From positions 1,240,001 to 1,304,000 of the forward strand of contig NZ_AP012334.1 in assembly GCF_001042695.1 (NCBI RefSeq): a stretch of DNA of 64,000 nt, given 5' to 3'. Of the stretch, positions 27,111-37,469 are shown one piece after another. The notes under the pieces were generated by a model. The model was given only the letters and a program-made list of their open reading frames with translations, searched no databases and was not told the origin of the DNA. The translations under genes and the position numbers were made by a program. Within the stretch, counting starts at the first letter, position 1, and every line of letters starts with the position of its first letter. Source of the stretch: Scardovia inopinata JCM 12537. Lineage in GTDB: Bacteria; Actinomycetota; Actinomycetes; Actinomycetales; Bifidobacteriaceae.

Positions 27111-27859
27111 TACCGGGCAAAGGTAGCCTGTTCACGGGGAGCACGGATCATATAGCCCATACCGCGCTTGGTCTGAATAATGGGTGCAACTTTTTGCTCA
27201 TTGCCTTCATCGTCTGTATAAACAACACCATCAATCTTTTTGCGCAGATAGGAAATATAAGATTCAACGATAGCTGCATCTCCGCCCCAGTCATATTGCC
27301 AGACATGATCGAGGATCTGAGCCTTGGACAGAACCCTGCCCTCGTTATCCATCAGGTACCGTAGAAGTTTATACTCCGTCGGGCTCAAATCGATCAGCAT
27401 TCCATGACGGGTAACATCGTGGGAATCCTCGTTAATTTCCAGATCTGCCACACGAATGATAGGATCATCTTCAGCCTGCTCCTTTGTTCGGCGCAGGATT
27501 GCACGGATTCTAGCCACAACCTCTTCCAGGCTGAAAGGCTTGGTCACATAATCGTCCCCTCCGACGGTCAGGCCCATGACCTTGTCCTGGGTATCATCGC
27601 GAGCGGTCAAAAAGAGAACCGGAGCTTCCATGCCCTGCTGCCGTATGCGTCTGGTAACAGTAAAACCATCGATATCAGGCAGCATAACATCCATGACAAT
27701 CAAGTCAGGATTAGTCTGCATAATAACATCTATTGCCTCAGTTCCGTTGGTGGCCGTTGTCACATCAAATCCGGAAAAGTGCAGGCTCGCTGATACCAGA
27801 TCCCGGATGGAAGGCTCATCATCTACCACTACAATGGTTGCTTCAGGTGTTCTAGTCAT
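27110..27859 (-). CDS. OmpR-family response regulator
   Basis: The 249-residue regulator has a receiver domain with acidic pocket VVDDE, phosphoacceptor D57 in LIVMDVMLPDIDG, T in FLTARDD and K in VTKPF. A winged helix-turn-helix DNA-binding domain follows (about 140-240: SPTEYKLLRYLMDNEGRVL and ESYISYLRKKID). It forms an operon with the kinase, its own gene first. Similar pairs in actinobacteria are TcrX/TcrY or TrcR/TrcS. Targets are unknown. Confidence 0.95.
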   Translation of the reverse strand: MTRTPEATIVVVDDEPSIRDLVSASLHFSGFDVTTATNGTEAIDVIMQTNPDLIVMDVMLPDIDGFTVTRRIRQQGMEAPVLFLTARDDTQDKVMGLTVGGDDYVTKPFSLEEVVARIRAILRRTKEQAEDDPIIRVADLEINEDSHDVTRHGMLIDLSPTEYKLLRYLMDNEGRVLSKAQILDHVWQYDWGGDAAIVESYISYLRKKIDGVVYTDDEGNEQKVAPIIQTKRGMGYMIRAPREQATFAR

Positions 27860-27931
27860 ACCTCTATTCTAACTAATTTCCTGATGGTTAACTGAGAATT
27901 ACCCTTTTCTTTCGTTATTTTTTCCATGATA

Positions 27932-27958
27932 AAGCGTGTTTTCCACATTCGACCACAT
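27932..27958 (+). promoter_or_regulatory. 27-bp box upstream of the WXG100 gene, identical to one at 38132
   Basis: The sequence AAGCGTGTTTTCCACATTCG followed by ACCACAT is found here and, unchanged, at 38132-38158. It contains a direct repeat CCACAT-N4-CCACAT, one helical turn apart. A candidate -10 (TATTAT, 27997-28002) lies 38 bp after its end; at the second site an AT-rich hexamer sits at the same distance. This geometry suits an activator site upstream of -35. The region 27860-28213 has no other supported gene. Confidence 0.75.
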
Positions 27959-28213
27959 GGGTGTTTTTTCTTCGGCTCTGGTTCTTTTTCTTTTACTATT
28001 ATCACTGCACGAAGTTTTAAGACAGATGCTTACACAGACCTTTAGCCACAACTTCGGGCACTGTTGTAAGGAAGAACTGTTTATGAGAAAAACTATCGTG
28101 CAAACCGGCGGCCATAAGAAAAAATTACTGAATAAAGTAAGTGAATAAAATGACCGCCTGACAAAAACACCAATAGAAAAGAAAAACAAAGGATAAACGA
28201 AAGTTAGGAAAAC

Positions 28214-28504
28214 ATGGCAACATACAAAGTTGATTCAGACAGGCTCCAATCTGCAGGGGCGGCAGTAAATTCATCAGCTGCTCAGATAAGACAGGCAGTA
28301 AGCACCATGTATGCTAATCTGCAGGATCTTCAGTCCAGCTGGCACGGAGCAGCTGCAACAAAATTCACCGGAGTCATGGAACAATGGAGATCTGCTCAGC
28401 AACAAATGGAGCAGTCTCTGCAGAGTATTCAGCGATCGATGAGCCGGGCCTCCGCTGCCTATGCCCAGGCAGAAACAGATGCACAGCACCTATTTGCTCA
28501 ATAA
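28214..28504 (+). CDS. WXG100 family protein (EsxA-like type VII secretion substrate)
   Basis: The 96-residue protein is a helix-turn-helix hairpin with the hallmark W43-H44-G45 in the turn and the secretion signal pattern YxxxE (YAQAE, residues 83-87) in the second helix. WXG100 proteins are exported as dimers by type VII secretion and often escort larger substrates. AGGA lies five bases before the ATG. It stands alone between the response regulator and groEL; no secretion ATPase is within the window. The upstream 27-bp box links it to the effector-like pair at 38.2-40.1 kb. Confidence 0.92.
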   Translation: MATYKVDSDRLQSAGAAVNSSAAQIRQAVSTMYANLQDLQSSWHGAAATKFTGVMEQWRSAQQQMEQSLQSIQRSMSRASAAYAQAETDAQHLFAQ

Positions 28505-28560
28505 TCGTAGGTGATTTTAATAAAGAATTTTCACTAAAGAATAAAAAAGGAAAACACTAA

Positions 28561-28604
28561 AGGAAAAATACAAAGCGGCGGACCTTGATATGAAGGTCCG
28601 CCGC
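28561..28604 (-). terminator. Terminator of groEL, possibly shared with the WXG100 gene
   Basis: GCGGCGGACCTT (28575-28586) pairs perfectly with AAGGTCCGCCGC (28593-28604) around a 6-nt loop. On the minus strand, it is followed by TTTGTATTTTTCC, so it chiefly serves groEL, about 70 bp after its stop. The hairpin could also stop transcription from the convergent WXG100 gene. Confidence 0.85.
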
Positions 28605-28673
28605 CCAATTAATTCCGGTAAATTCCGGTTAATTCGCTAAGAGGAATTTATAGGAATCTATGAGGAATTTATT

Positions 28674-30335
<1,662 letters not shown>

Positions 30336-30370
30336 TCATGACCGTGATTACCCGACCGTCAGCTATCGAA

Positions 30371-30397
30371 TTATCACTCTCATGTTCCGAGTGCTAA
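30371..30397. promoter_or_regulatory. CIRCE operator 1 (HrcA site) of groEL
   Basis: TTATCACTC (30371-30379), nine bases, then GAGTGCTAA (30389-30397) form the CIRCE palindrome with one mismatch to the consensus TTAGCACTC-N9-GAGTGCTAA. It is bound by the repressor HrcA. It lies 81 bp before the groEL start. Confidence 0.9.
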
Positions 30398-30405
30398 AAC
30401 CGACC

Positions 30406-30432
30406 TTAGCACTCTCCCTGACCGAGTGCCAA
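30406..30432. promoter_or_regulatory. CIRCE operator 2 (HrcA site) of groEL
   Basis: TTAGCACTC (30406-30414), nine bases, then GAGTGCCAA (30424-30432) form a second CIRCE with one mismatch. On the minus strand its TTGGCA could also be the -35, with TAAGGT as a -10 about 18 bases on, so repressor and polymerase sites would overlap. The stop codon of the upstream broken gene lies in its left arm. Confidence 0.9.
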
Positions 30433-30880
30433 CTTTTTTACGAAACGCCTTGAAAAATAAGCTTCCAGCGTGACTGACACATACGGCGCCTTAACAAGCG
30501 AACTTCCATTAGAATTCCAATCAGTAAATGATTCTTGAGAATTAAACCAAGTTTGATAATCAGGAGGTATACGACCATACGTTTTTAATGCACAGTAATA
30601 TTTAATTATTACGCCGCCTTTGTGATCGCTCACAATATACTTTTTATTTGACTTTGTATCGGTAACTTTGAGAGGATCCGCAGAATATTTTGATGTTGGT
30701 GACGGACCAAAATTATCCGAAGGCTCAGAAATTCCCATTTCAATGTGCAGTGCACAAGTAAGAGCATGTATTGTTCCCCAACCAGTTTTCCCGTCCTCAG
30801 CAGCAGAATTAAAACCATGCTTCTCTTTATAAAGTAGAATTAAGCCATTTTTGCCTTGTTAAAATCATCTGGTCAGCCAT
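30406..30880 (-). pseudogene. Frameshifted fragment resembling the N-terminal domain of DUF1906-type cell-wall glycoside hydrolases
   Basis: An ATG at 30880, well placed after AAAGGAG, begins MADQMILTRQKWLNST and stops after 17 codons. One frame over, the text continues YKEKHGFNSAAEDGKTGWGT, then ALHIEMGISEPSDNFGP, up to a stop at 30406-30408. One extra base near 30831-30833 explains the break. The pattern (QKWLN-x-T-Y, EDG-x-TGW, ALxxALxIExGI, NFGP) resembles a domain that leads large glycoside-hydrolase-like proteins in Firmicutes; this is from memory of the family and is tentative. The usual catalytic part is missing, so it is also truncated. Its 3' end overlaps the groEL operators. Confidence 0.6.
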
Positions 30881-31005
30881 AGCACTCCTTTGTTCCCTAT
30901 AAGTCAATAAGTCATGATTGGTGGGTCGCATCCGTCTGAAGACTCAAAAGTACGTATAGCACAAAAAATAAATCTACTAGCGCTATACAAGACTCTGTTG
31001 TCAGG

Positions 31006-31644
31006 TTAGCGAACGATAACGGCGATAGGGGAAGAAATCGAGGACACCTCCACAACGTTGGATATACCTAGGGTACGGGCAATATCTTCAGCAGTTGCCT
31101 TGTTTTCAGGACCTTTATACCAAACAGTTGCTACGGAGGGAAGAGTACTGCGGTTAGCAGGATTTTGAGCGCTGACATTAGAGTAGCCAGCCTGCGTCAG
31201 TTTGCTTTGGTTGCTTGCAGCTAATCCTGCTGTATATCCTCCGTTGTAAACAATGACTTGTATGGTTTTATCCACAGTCGGAGAAGAGGAGGAAGATGAC
31301 GAAGACTGCGAGGGAGATGAAGAAGCCGAAGAAGATGCAGAAGAAGATGACTCGCTTTTCTTTGAAGAAGCCTGGGTGTTAGTCTTCGCCGAAGATTTCG
31401 TCTGAGAAGCAGAAGTAGAGATACCTGCCTGGTTATAGGAATTCATCTGGTGACCGCCTATCTTCCCAGTCATCCATGCCCAGAGAAGCAAGGCGCAGCA
31501 AACGGCAACCAGAACCACAAGAAGATATGGACGCAGACGAACAGCAAGGCTCTTACGGCCCCGATGCGCTCCCCCAGGAGTCCCTGCCGACCTGGTGAAT
31601 TCATCCTGGATGGACATATTGTCGCGATTACTGCCGGATGTCAT
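31006..31644 (-). CDS. Membrane-anchored protein with LytR C-terminal domain
   Basis: The 212-residue protein has a cytosolic basic N-terminus, one membrane helix (YLLVVLVAVCCALLLWAWM, about 40-58), a Ser-rich spacer of about 60 residues and a C-terminal domain (about 125-212; VIVYNGGYTAGLAASNQSKL, TVWYKGPENKATAEDIARTLG) of the LytR_C type. That domain is often found alone in actinobacteria, outside the membrane; its role is not settled, but it is linked to cell-wall glycopolymer attachment. GAGGAGGATTT precedes the ATG. It diverges from ung. Confidence 0.85.
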   Translation of the reverse strand: MTSGSNRDNMSIQDEFTRSAGTPGGAHRGRKSLAVRLRPYLLVVLVAVCCALLLWAWMTGKIGGHQMNSYNQAGISTSASQTKSSAKTNTQASSKKSESSSSASSSASSSPSQSSSSSSSSPTVDKTIQVIVYNGGYTAGLAASNQSKLTQAGYSNVSAQNPANRSTLPSVATVWYKGPENKATAEDIARTLGISNVVEVSSISSPIAVIVR

Positions 31645-31726
31645 AAATCCTCCTCATCATATATACACAGTGAGTTTATAATGTCTCTGCCAGTGCGGTC
31701 CGCATGGCATACTAAATCGCCACAAT

Positions 31727-32461
31727 ATGTTTGCAAAAATGTATGATGGTTCTATGACTACTTCAGCAGTGCGCAAACCCCTCGACCAAATCATGGATCC
31801 TGCCTGGGCAGAAGGACTGAAACCAGTAGAGCCACAGATTAGGGCTATGGGAGACTTTCTGCGGCAGGAGCATGCCCAGGGACATCCCACCCTGCCTTCC
31901 AGTAATAATATTTTTCGGGCTTTCCAGCTCCCCCTGGCCCAGGTCAAGGTCCTTATTGTGGGTCAGGATCCTTACCCTACTCCGGGCCATCCTGTAGGAC
32001 TCAGCTTCTGCGTAGCCCCAGATGTGGATCCCCTGCCCGGCAGCCTGCGAAACATATATAAAGAGCTGGTCGACGATATGCAGGTTCCCCAGCCCTCAAA
32101 CGGTGATCTGACTCCCTGGGTAGATCAGGGGGTTATGCTTCTAAACAGGTCCCTGACTGTTCGGGCAGGAGCTCCCAATAGTCATCAAGGAAAGGGATGG
32201 GAGCAGATAACCGAGCAGGCTATCCGGGTCCTTAACAACCGGCTTGATCAGGATGGAAAACCGCTCCCTCTGGTAGCAATTCTCTGGGGGCGTAACGCCC
32301 AGTCTCTGGAGCCCTTGCTCACCCATGCCGCCATCATCAAATCAGCTCACCCCAGTCCCCTGTCTGCTAACAGGGGGTTCTTCGGCTCCCGGCCTTTTTC
32401 CCGTACCAATGCTTACCTGGAGCAGATGGGGGCAAAACCAGTAAGATGGGACCTCCCCTAA
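31727..32461 (+). CDS. ung: Uracil-DNA glycosylase
   Basis: This base-excision repair enzyme removes uracil from DNA. The protein has the water-activating motif [20 protein letters not shown] and the DNA-intercalation motif [18 protein letters not shown] of family 1 UDG. It has 244 residues from the first ATG; a shorter form from the ATG at 31754 ([12 protein letters not shown]) is equally plausible because neither start has a clear ribosome-binding site. A TATAAT at 31677-31682 may be its -10. Confidence 0.95.
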   Translation: MFAKMYDGSMTTSAVRKPLDQIMDPAWAEGLKPVEPQIRAMGDFLRQEHAQGHPTLPSSNNIFRAFQLPLAQVKVLIVGQDPYPTPGHPVGLSFCVAPDVDPLPGSLRNIYKELVDDMQVPQPSNGDLTPWVDQGVMLLNRSLTVRAGAPNSHQGKGWEQITEQAIRVLNNRLDQDGKPLPLVAILWGRNAQSLEPLLTHAAIIKSAHPSPLSANRGFFGSRPFSRTNAYLEQMGAKPVRWDLP

Positions 32462-32521
32462 AAAAGGAATTTTCTAGTCCTTTCTCAGAAACCGTCAATA
32501 ACAGCAGATAGAATCTTATTT

Positions 32522-33604
32522 ATGGATTTATTCGCTTCGCATGATGATAGCCAAAATCAGGAAACTATCCCTTCTGCTAACCCTAATTCTGCCCAGTCCG
32601 ATCAGGACTCGACTCTGGGAGCAGAGGAAGCCCGCCACTGCAAAGAACTTGCCGACAGGATGCGGGCTCGTTTTGCCCAGGGCTTAGTAGGCCAGGAAGA
32701 TCTGAGAGAATCCCTCATCATCACTCTGGTAGCCGGCGGACACATTCTGATTGAGTCTGTTCCTGGTCTGGCAAAAACAACAGCTGCACGCATTCTTGCT
32801 TCCTGCGTTTCAGGATCTTTTAAACGGATTCAATGCACTCCCGACTTGATGCCTTCAGATCTGATTGGTACCCAAATTTTTGATTTTGCTTCACAGAAGA
32901 TGATTACTCAAATTGGTCCCATTAATGCCAATATCGTTCTTCTGGATGAGATCAACAGGTCCAGCGCCAAAACCCAGTCTGCCATGCTGGAAGCCATGGC
33001 TGAGGGGGCTACAACAATTGGTGGTGAGCGGATTTCTCTACCCCATCCCTTTATGGTCATTGCCACACAAAATCCCATTGAAGAAGAAGGAACCTACGCC
33101 CTACCTGAGGCTCAAATGGACCGCTTCACCATGAAAACTGTTATGACCTACCCCACTGATCAGCAGGAAGTTGATATTCTGACCATGCTATCAGACAGAG
33201 GAAGTGACGTTCCCCCTACAGACAGCGATCCGAGTAAGACTATTTCTCTGGATGATGTGGCCTATTTAAGGCAAAACGCCAGAAAAGTTCATATTTCCGA
33301 TGCAGTCAAGGAATATATTGTTGATATTGTCGCAACAAGCCGGGGGGCCGGCTCTCACCCCATCAATGGTTTATCTACCCTGGTCCGCCTTGGCGCAAGC
33401 CCCCGTGCCTCCATTGCTCTGATGAGGGTAGCTCAGGCTCAGGCCCTGCTCAGCGGCCGAGATTATGTGATTCCTGAAGACGTGAAGGCCTACGCCCATG
33501 ATGTTTTGCGCCACCGGATTCTCATGACCTTCGAGGCCCTGGCTGACGGTGTAACCAGCGATCAGATTATTGATTCTATTGTGGAAACTGTTCCTGTTCC
33601 CTAG
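32522..33604 (+). CDS. MoxR-family AAA ATPase
   Basis: This 360-residue AAA+ chaperone-like ATPase has Walker A in ESVPGLAKTTAARIL, Walker B in NIVLLDEINRSSAKTQSAMLEAM, sensor FMVIATQNPIEEEGTYALPEAQMDRF and the C-terminal lid. MoxR proteins act with VWA-domain proteins to insert cofactors or remodel complexes. It leads a run of six genes in the same direction (DUF58, small membrane protein, two VWA proteins, another small membrane protein). A 136-bp gap with an inverted repeat separates it from the DUF58 gene. Confidence 0.93.
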   Translation: MDLFASHDDSQNQETIPSANPNSAQSDQDSTLGAEEARHCKELADRMRARFAQGLVGQEDLRESLIITLVAGGHILIESVPGLAKTTAARILASCVSGSFKRIQCTPDLMPSDLIGTQIFDFASQKMITQIGPINANIVLLDEINRSSAKTQSAMLEAMAEGATTIGGERISLPHPFMVIATQNPIEEEGTYALPEAQMDRFTMKTVMTYPTDQQEVDILTMLSDRGSDVPPTDSDPSKTISLDDVAYLRQNARKVHISDAVKEYIVDIVATSRGAGSHPINGLSTLVRLGASPRASIALMRVAQAQALLSGRDYVIPEDVKAYAHDVLRHRILMTFEALADGVTSDQIIDSIVETVPVP

Positions 33605-33613
33605 TTTTTGTTC

Positions 33614-33672
33614 CTTATCCCTGTTAGTTTCAGCAGGAGATTCAGCAGAAGATAAGAGACAACAGGGATAAG
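33614..33672 (+). repeat. 12-bp inverted repeat between the MoxR and DUF58 genes
   Basis: CTTATCCCTGTT (33614-33625) is the exact complement of AACAGGGATAAG (33661-33672), with a 35-nt loop. No T-run follows, so read-through or RNA processing is more likely than full termination. Confidence 0.7.
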
Positions 33673-33740
33673 AGGTTGCAGGAATTTATGGTTCTTTAAA
33701 GTTTGTCAACAATTTTTTACCTTATGGATATACAGGATAT

Positions 33741-34757
33741 ATGCAGGATATAGAGACCATTCAAACTGACAGTGCCACAGGTGGTGGCCTGACCAGGCAC
33801 AAGCAGATGTCCGGCCAGGCCATCCGCCAAAGGATTGAAGCTATGGGGACCCACCTGACTCTCCCAACAGTCAAGCGGGCTTTAGGCGTGTTGGAAGGCG
33901 AACATCAATCGATACGACGCGGGTCCGGCTATGAATTCCTCGATATCCGCCCCTACACACCAGGGGATGAGGCCAGATCCATTGATTGGAAAGCCTCCGC
34001 CCGTTCCGGCCGGCCCATGGTTGTAGACAAGGAACAGAATGTCATCAGCCGGGTCTGGATGCTGCTGGACTCTGGAGCCCAAATGCTGGGCACATGCGAA
34101 AGCGGGGAAAGCCAGATGGATGTGGCTCTCAACGCTTTACACATGTTTGCTGCCCTGTCTCTGCGTCGATCTGATGAGCTGTCGGTAATCGTTGGAGACA
34201 AGGCCCGAATTACCCGCATGCCACTGACCGGAGGATATCTGGCTTTTGACGACCTGGCGGAACGGATTGCCGAGCGCAAAAGGACTCACCCCAGGGACTT
34301 GACGGCCCTGCTGGACTATGCCAAACGAATTCGGGACCGATACGCTCTGATCATCATTGCTACCGCCAACACAGCCTGGACTGAAGACACCATTGAAAGC
34401 GTCAGCATTCTGGCTCAGACTCATCCCATGATCGTGGTGGATGTCGATGCTGTCAATTCCTTCACAGTTTCAGATAACTTCTCTGCCATAGTTGATTCCA
34501 CTTCCGGCCGTATGATTCCTGCTTTCATGCGGACCCCCCAGCTGGCGGATGATGTGGACGAACGCCGTGAATTCACAGCCAAACTCCTGGAACAGCGCTT
34601 ATCTCACGCAGGAGCAGCTCTTCTGCATGCTGGATCCAGCGAAGATATGTTTGATCAGTTTGTCCGGCATATCTCCACAGCTTTGACCCGGGCCGGCTCT
34701 ATAAATGTACTGGCCGCTTCGCACATGGCCGCGTCTGCGGAAGAAGGACAACAATGA
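33741..34757 (+). CDS. DUF58 domain protein
   Basis: The 338-residue protein carries the DUF58 signature GSGYEFLDIRPYTPGDEARSI followed by DWKASARSGRPMV, then a VWA-like fold (VWMLLDSGAQML). DUF58 proteins are the regular partners of MoxR ATPases. AGGATAT precedes the ATG. The stop overlaps the next gene by four bases. Unlike many relatives no membrane helices are present, so it is probably cytosolic. Confidence 0.9.
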   Translation: MQDIETIQTDSATGGGLTRHKQMSGQAIRQRIEAMGTHLTLPTVKRALGVLEGEHQSIRRGSGYEFLDIRPYTPGDEARSIDWKASARSGRPMVVDKEQNVISRVWMLLDSGAQMLGTCESGESQMDVALNALHMFAALSLRRSDELSVIVGDKARITRMPLTGGYLAFDDLAERIAERKRTHPRDLTALLDYAKRIRDRYALIIIATANTAWTEDTIESVSILAQTHPMIVVDVDAVNSFTVSDNFSAIVDSTSGRMIPAFMRTPQLADDVDERREFTAKLLEQRLSHAGAALLHAGSSEDMFDQFVRHISTALTRAGSINVLAASHMAASAEEGQQ

Positions 34758-35278
34758 CTTTTACTCTCACTCCCGATTCCCCCATTTCTCCTGCTCTCTT
34801 TATTTTTGCTCTGGTTATTCTAATCCTTCTGGCAGCGGTAGGACTGGTCCTGCTGATTATGGGCAGCAAACAGCAGGGAACTCAAGAAAAAAACAGACGG
34901 CAGGTGAAAAAGAAAACCAGGGCCGATTGGAAAAATAGAATCACAGCAGTGACCAAGGATTATTCACGAGGATTGCTGACTGATAAACAGGCTTACCACC
35001 GTCTTGCAGTCCTGGCTCGGCAGTTTGCTTCAGAAAAAATGGGCAAAGACGTAACAAATCAAACCCTGACCGAGATCAAGCGGTCTGCCGACAGGAATCC
35101 GGGCCTCACGACACCTTCAGATGCGTCGGCCTCTGAAGGGTACATCGCCCTGCGTCAAACAATTGAGGCACTCTACCCGCCGGAATTCGCAGACAGCCGG
35201 TACAACCCTGCTGCCCAGAAGTCCACGGTAAAAGACGCTGCCTCCTGGGTAATCGGTCTGATTGAAAGGTGGGACTAA
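34754..35278 (+). CDS. Small membrane protein of the MoxR-VWA operon
   Basis: The 174-residue protein has one membrane helix (ALFIFALVILILLAAVGLVLL, about residues 14-34), then a cytosolic basic part with a helical segment (DYSRGLLTDKQAYHRLAVLARQFASEKMG) seen in membrane proteins of this operon type in actinobacteria. Function is unknown. It overlaps DUF58 upstream by ATGA and the VWA gene downstream by TAATG, so translation is coupled. Confidence 0.75.
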   Translation: MTFTLTPDSPISPALFIFALVILILLAAVGLVLLIMGSKQQGTQEKNRRQVKKKTRADWKNRITAVTKDYSRGLLTDKQAYHRLAVLARQFASEKMGKDVTNQTLTEIKRSADRNPGLTTPSDASASEGYIALRQTIEALYPPEFADSRYNPAAQKSTVKDAASWVIGLIERWD

Positions 35279-36396
35279 TGGAAACCTTATCAATCACCTG
35301 GAGGTGGCCCTGGGCCATTCTCCTTGCTGTCTTGGTTCTTCTTGCCGTTCTTATTGCCGTAAATATCTGGGTACGGCGAAAATATCCCAATAAACCGCTA
35401 GTGCATCCGGTTCAAAAAGAATCTCAGGCTTACAGCTGGACGGTTAGTGATGATCTCAAATCGCCCAAAGCTGCTTCCCGCTATCTTCTCTACCGAAGGC
35501 TGAGCAGATTCGCTGCTATTATTCTGGCGGTCATTGGCTTGATTACTGCCCTCCTTATGGGGAGACCATCACAGGTAGATCGGGAAAATACCAGTTCAGG
35601 TTCCCGCGATATTGTGCTCTGTCTGGATGTGTCAGGATCAGCTCTGGCTTATGATCGCCAGATTATTGCTGCTTATCTGGAAATTATTGATCAGCTTCAG
35701 GGAGAACGCATAGGTTTAAGTATCTTTGATTCCACTTCCAGAACTGTCTTCCCCCTGACCGACGACTACGATGTCATTCAGAGTCAGCTTAAATACGGCT
35801 TTACAATTCTGCAAAAAGTATCTTCAGGAGCGTATAACAAGATTTCCAAGAAAGAATATGCGCAGATTCAGGATTGGTTGGAAGGCACCAGAAATATCAC
35901 CAATTCTTCTTCCCTGATTGGAGATGGCCTGGTCAGCTGCGCCCTGCAGCTTCCTCAGTTCTCGATCAATGCCAACGATTCTTCTGACAAAAAGGGATCC
36001 GCTGCCCGAGCCCGGAATGCCAGAAGCGCCTCCATCATTTTCGCTACTGACAATGTGCAAAGCGGGAAAGGAACCTACAGCCTGACCGAAGCTATGTCGG
36101 TAGTGACCAAATCAGGAATTTCTGTCGATGGTCTTTATATTGGCCCTCAGTCAAGGAGTTCCTCCACCAGTGCCATACAGATGAAGAATCTGATCACCCA
36201 TTCAGGCGGAGTCTTTGTAGATATGAACAATACGGCTGATCTTAATTCGCTTGTTCAGGCCATAGAAAAAACCAGCTCTGGGCTAAAGAAGCCAAGCCAG
36301 CAGGCTAACATGATCGATCGGCCTCAGGTTTTGGTTCTTCTGCTTATTCTGGCTCTAGCAGCCTACCTGCTGACTGCAAGGAGGCTTCGCCGATGA
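35278..36396 (+). CDS. VWA-domain membrane protein (BatA-like), first of two
   Basis: The 372-residue protein starts at the ATG in a TAATG overlap, with GAAAGGTGGG ahead. Helices near residues 12-32 and 75-92 precede a von Willebrand A domain with MIDAS CLDVSGSA; a third helix lies at the C-terminus (VLVLLLILALAAYLL), leaving a short ARRLRR tail. The layout resembles BatA/BatB proteins: the VWA domain faces out between helices. It overlaps the next gene by four bases. Confidence 0.88.
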   Translation: METLSITWRWPWAILLAVLVLLAVLIAVNIWVRRKYPNKPLVHPVQKESQAYSWTVSDDLKSPKAASRYLLYRRLSRFAAIILAVIGLITALLMGRPSQVDRENTSSGSRDIVLCLDVSGSALAYDRQIIAAYLEIIDQLQGERIGLSIFDSTSRTVFPLTDDYDVIQSQLKYGFTILQKVSSGAYNKISKKEYAQIQDWLEGTRNITNSSSLIGDGLVSCALQLPQFSINANDSSDKKGSAARARNARSASIIFATDNVQSGKGTYSLTEAMSVVTKSGISVDGLYIGPQSRSSSTSAIQMKNLITHSGGVFVDMNNTADLNSLVQAIEKTSSGLKKPSQQANMIDRPQVLVLLLILALAAYLLTARRLRR

Positions 36397-37469
36397 AACT
36401 GACTCTTAACCCTATGTTTGGCTGGATTATCTCCCCTCTTATCGCTCTCCTCCTTGTCTGTTTTGCTGTCTGGCTAATTATTGGCAGGGTCCGACAATCA
36501 AAAAAACAATCCACCCTGACCAATGCCAGCACAGCTTCTCTTATCAGGCGAATTCTTCTTCTTGTCCTGTCTGCCCTGATGGTTATGACTCCCAGTCTGC
36601 TGACAGAGAACACGACCAAAGCGGTGAAGGCGACTGATGTGTTTATCGCTGTTGATACGACTGGATCTATGGCTGTTAGCGATGCCCATTATAAGAGTGA
36701 AAAAACACTGACCCGGCTGGCAGCAGCCAGGCAGGCAATCACCGATATTGCTTCTATGTACTCCGATGCCAGTTTTAGTGCCATCAGTTTTGGAGCCAGC
36801 ACTACAATAGATCTTCCTATGACCCCTGATTCCAACGCTGTGACCCAGTGGGCCAATACCCTGGTCACCGAAGCTACGGCAACTTCTCGGGGATCCAGCC
36901 TTGATGCACCGATTAACACCCTCATCACGGCCATGGAGAAAACTCGTCAGGCTCATCCCAATGATTCCATAGTGCTCTATTATATTTCCGATGGAGAAAG
37001 CACTACCGATGAGCCCATGCGAACCTTCTCATCCCTGCGTAAATATGTAACTCATGCTGTGGTTGTGGGGGTTGGCTCTTCCGCGGGAGGGAAAATCCCC
37101 CTAACCAAGGTGGGAATAAACGCAATGGATGATGAAGCCAATGCGGGTACGGCTTCCCAGGGTTCTGACAGCTCTCAGACAGAATGGGTAAAGGATCCCA
37201 CAAGTGGCAAGGATGGCATCTCCCGCCTCAATCCAGAAAATCTGAAAGCTATTGCCGACGAACTCTCCGGCCTTTATGTTCAGACAAGCAGCAAGCGGGG
37301 GCTGGAGATTACTGACGTTGGTAAAACTTCTCAATCGTATCATCTGCGCTCGGTGACCAGACACCTGAATCATACTGTTCCCTTTATCTGGCCATTGGTT
37401 ATTGTCTTTTTCCTCATTTTCCTCTGGGAACTTGGCACATGGCTGATTATGTCTAGGAGGCTCCTGTGA
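36393..37469 (+). CDS. VWA-domain membrane protein (BatB-like), second of two
   Basis: The 358-residue protein has N-terminal helices (WIISPLIALLLVCFAVWLII and ILLLVLSALMVMTPSLL), a VWA domain with MIDAS IAVDTTGSMAVSD and a C-terminal helix (FIWPLVIVFFLIFLWELGTW). It is a paralogue of the preceding gene. In the Bat/MoxR system such pairs form a membrane complex worked on by the ATPase. The stop overlaps the next start by four bases. Confidence 0.88.
   Translation: MKLTLNPMFGWIISPLIALLLVCFAVWLIIGRVRQSKKQSTLTNASTASLIRRILLLVLSALMVMTPSLLTENTTKAVKATDVFIAVDTTGSMAVSDAHYKSEKTLTRLAAARQAITDIASMYSDASFSAISFGASTTIDLPMTPDSNAVTQWANTLVTEATATSRGSSLDAPINTLITAMEKTRQAHPNDSIVLYYISDGESTTDEPMRTFSSLRKYVTHAVVVGVGSSAGGKIPLTKVGINAMDDEANAGTASQGSDSSQTEWVKDPTSGKDGISRLNPENLKAIADELSGLYVQTSSKRGLEITDVGKTSQSYHLRSVTRHLNHTVPFIWPLVIVFFLIFLWELGTWLIMSRRLL

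Noticed and set aside
27936-28148. A 70-codon plus-strand frame upstream of the WXG100 gene
   Set aside because: It begins with a GTG inside the conserved 27-bp box, has no ribosome-binding site and resembles no protein; the DNA conservation is better explained as regulatory.
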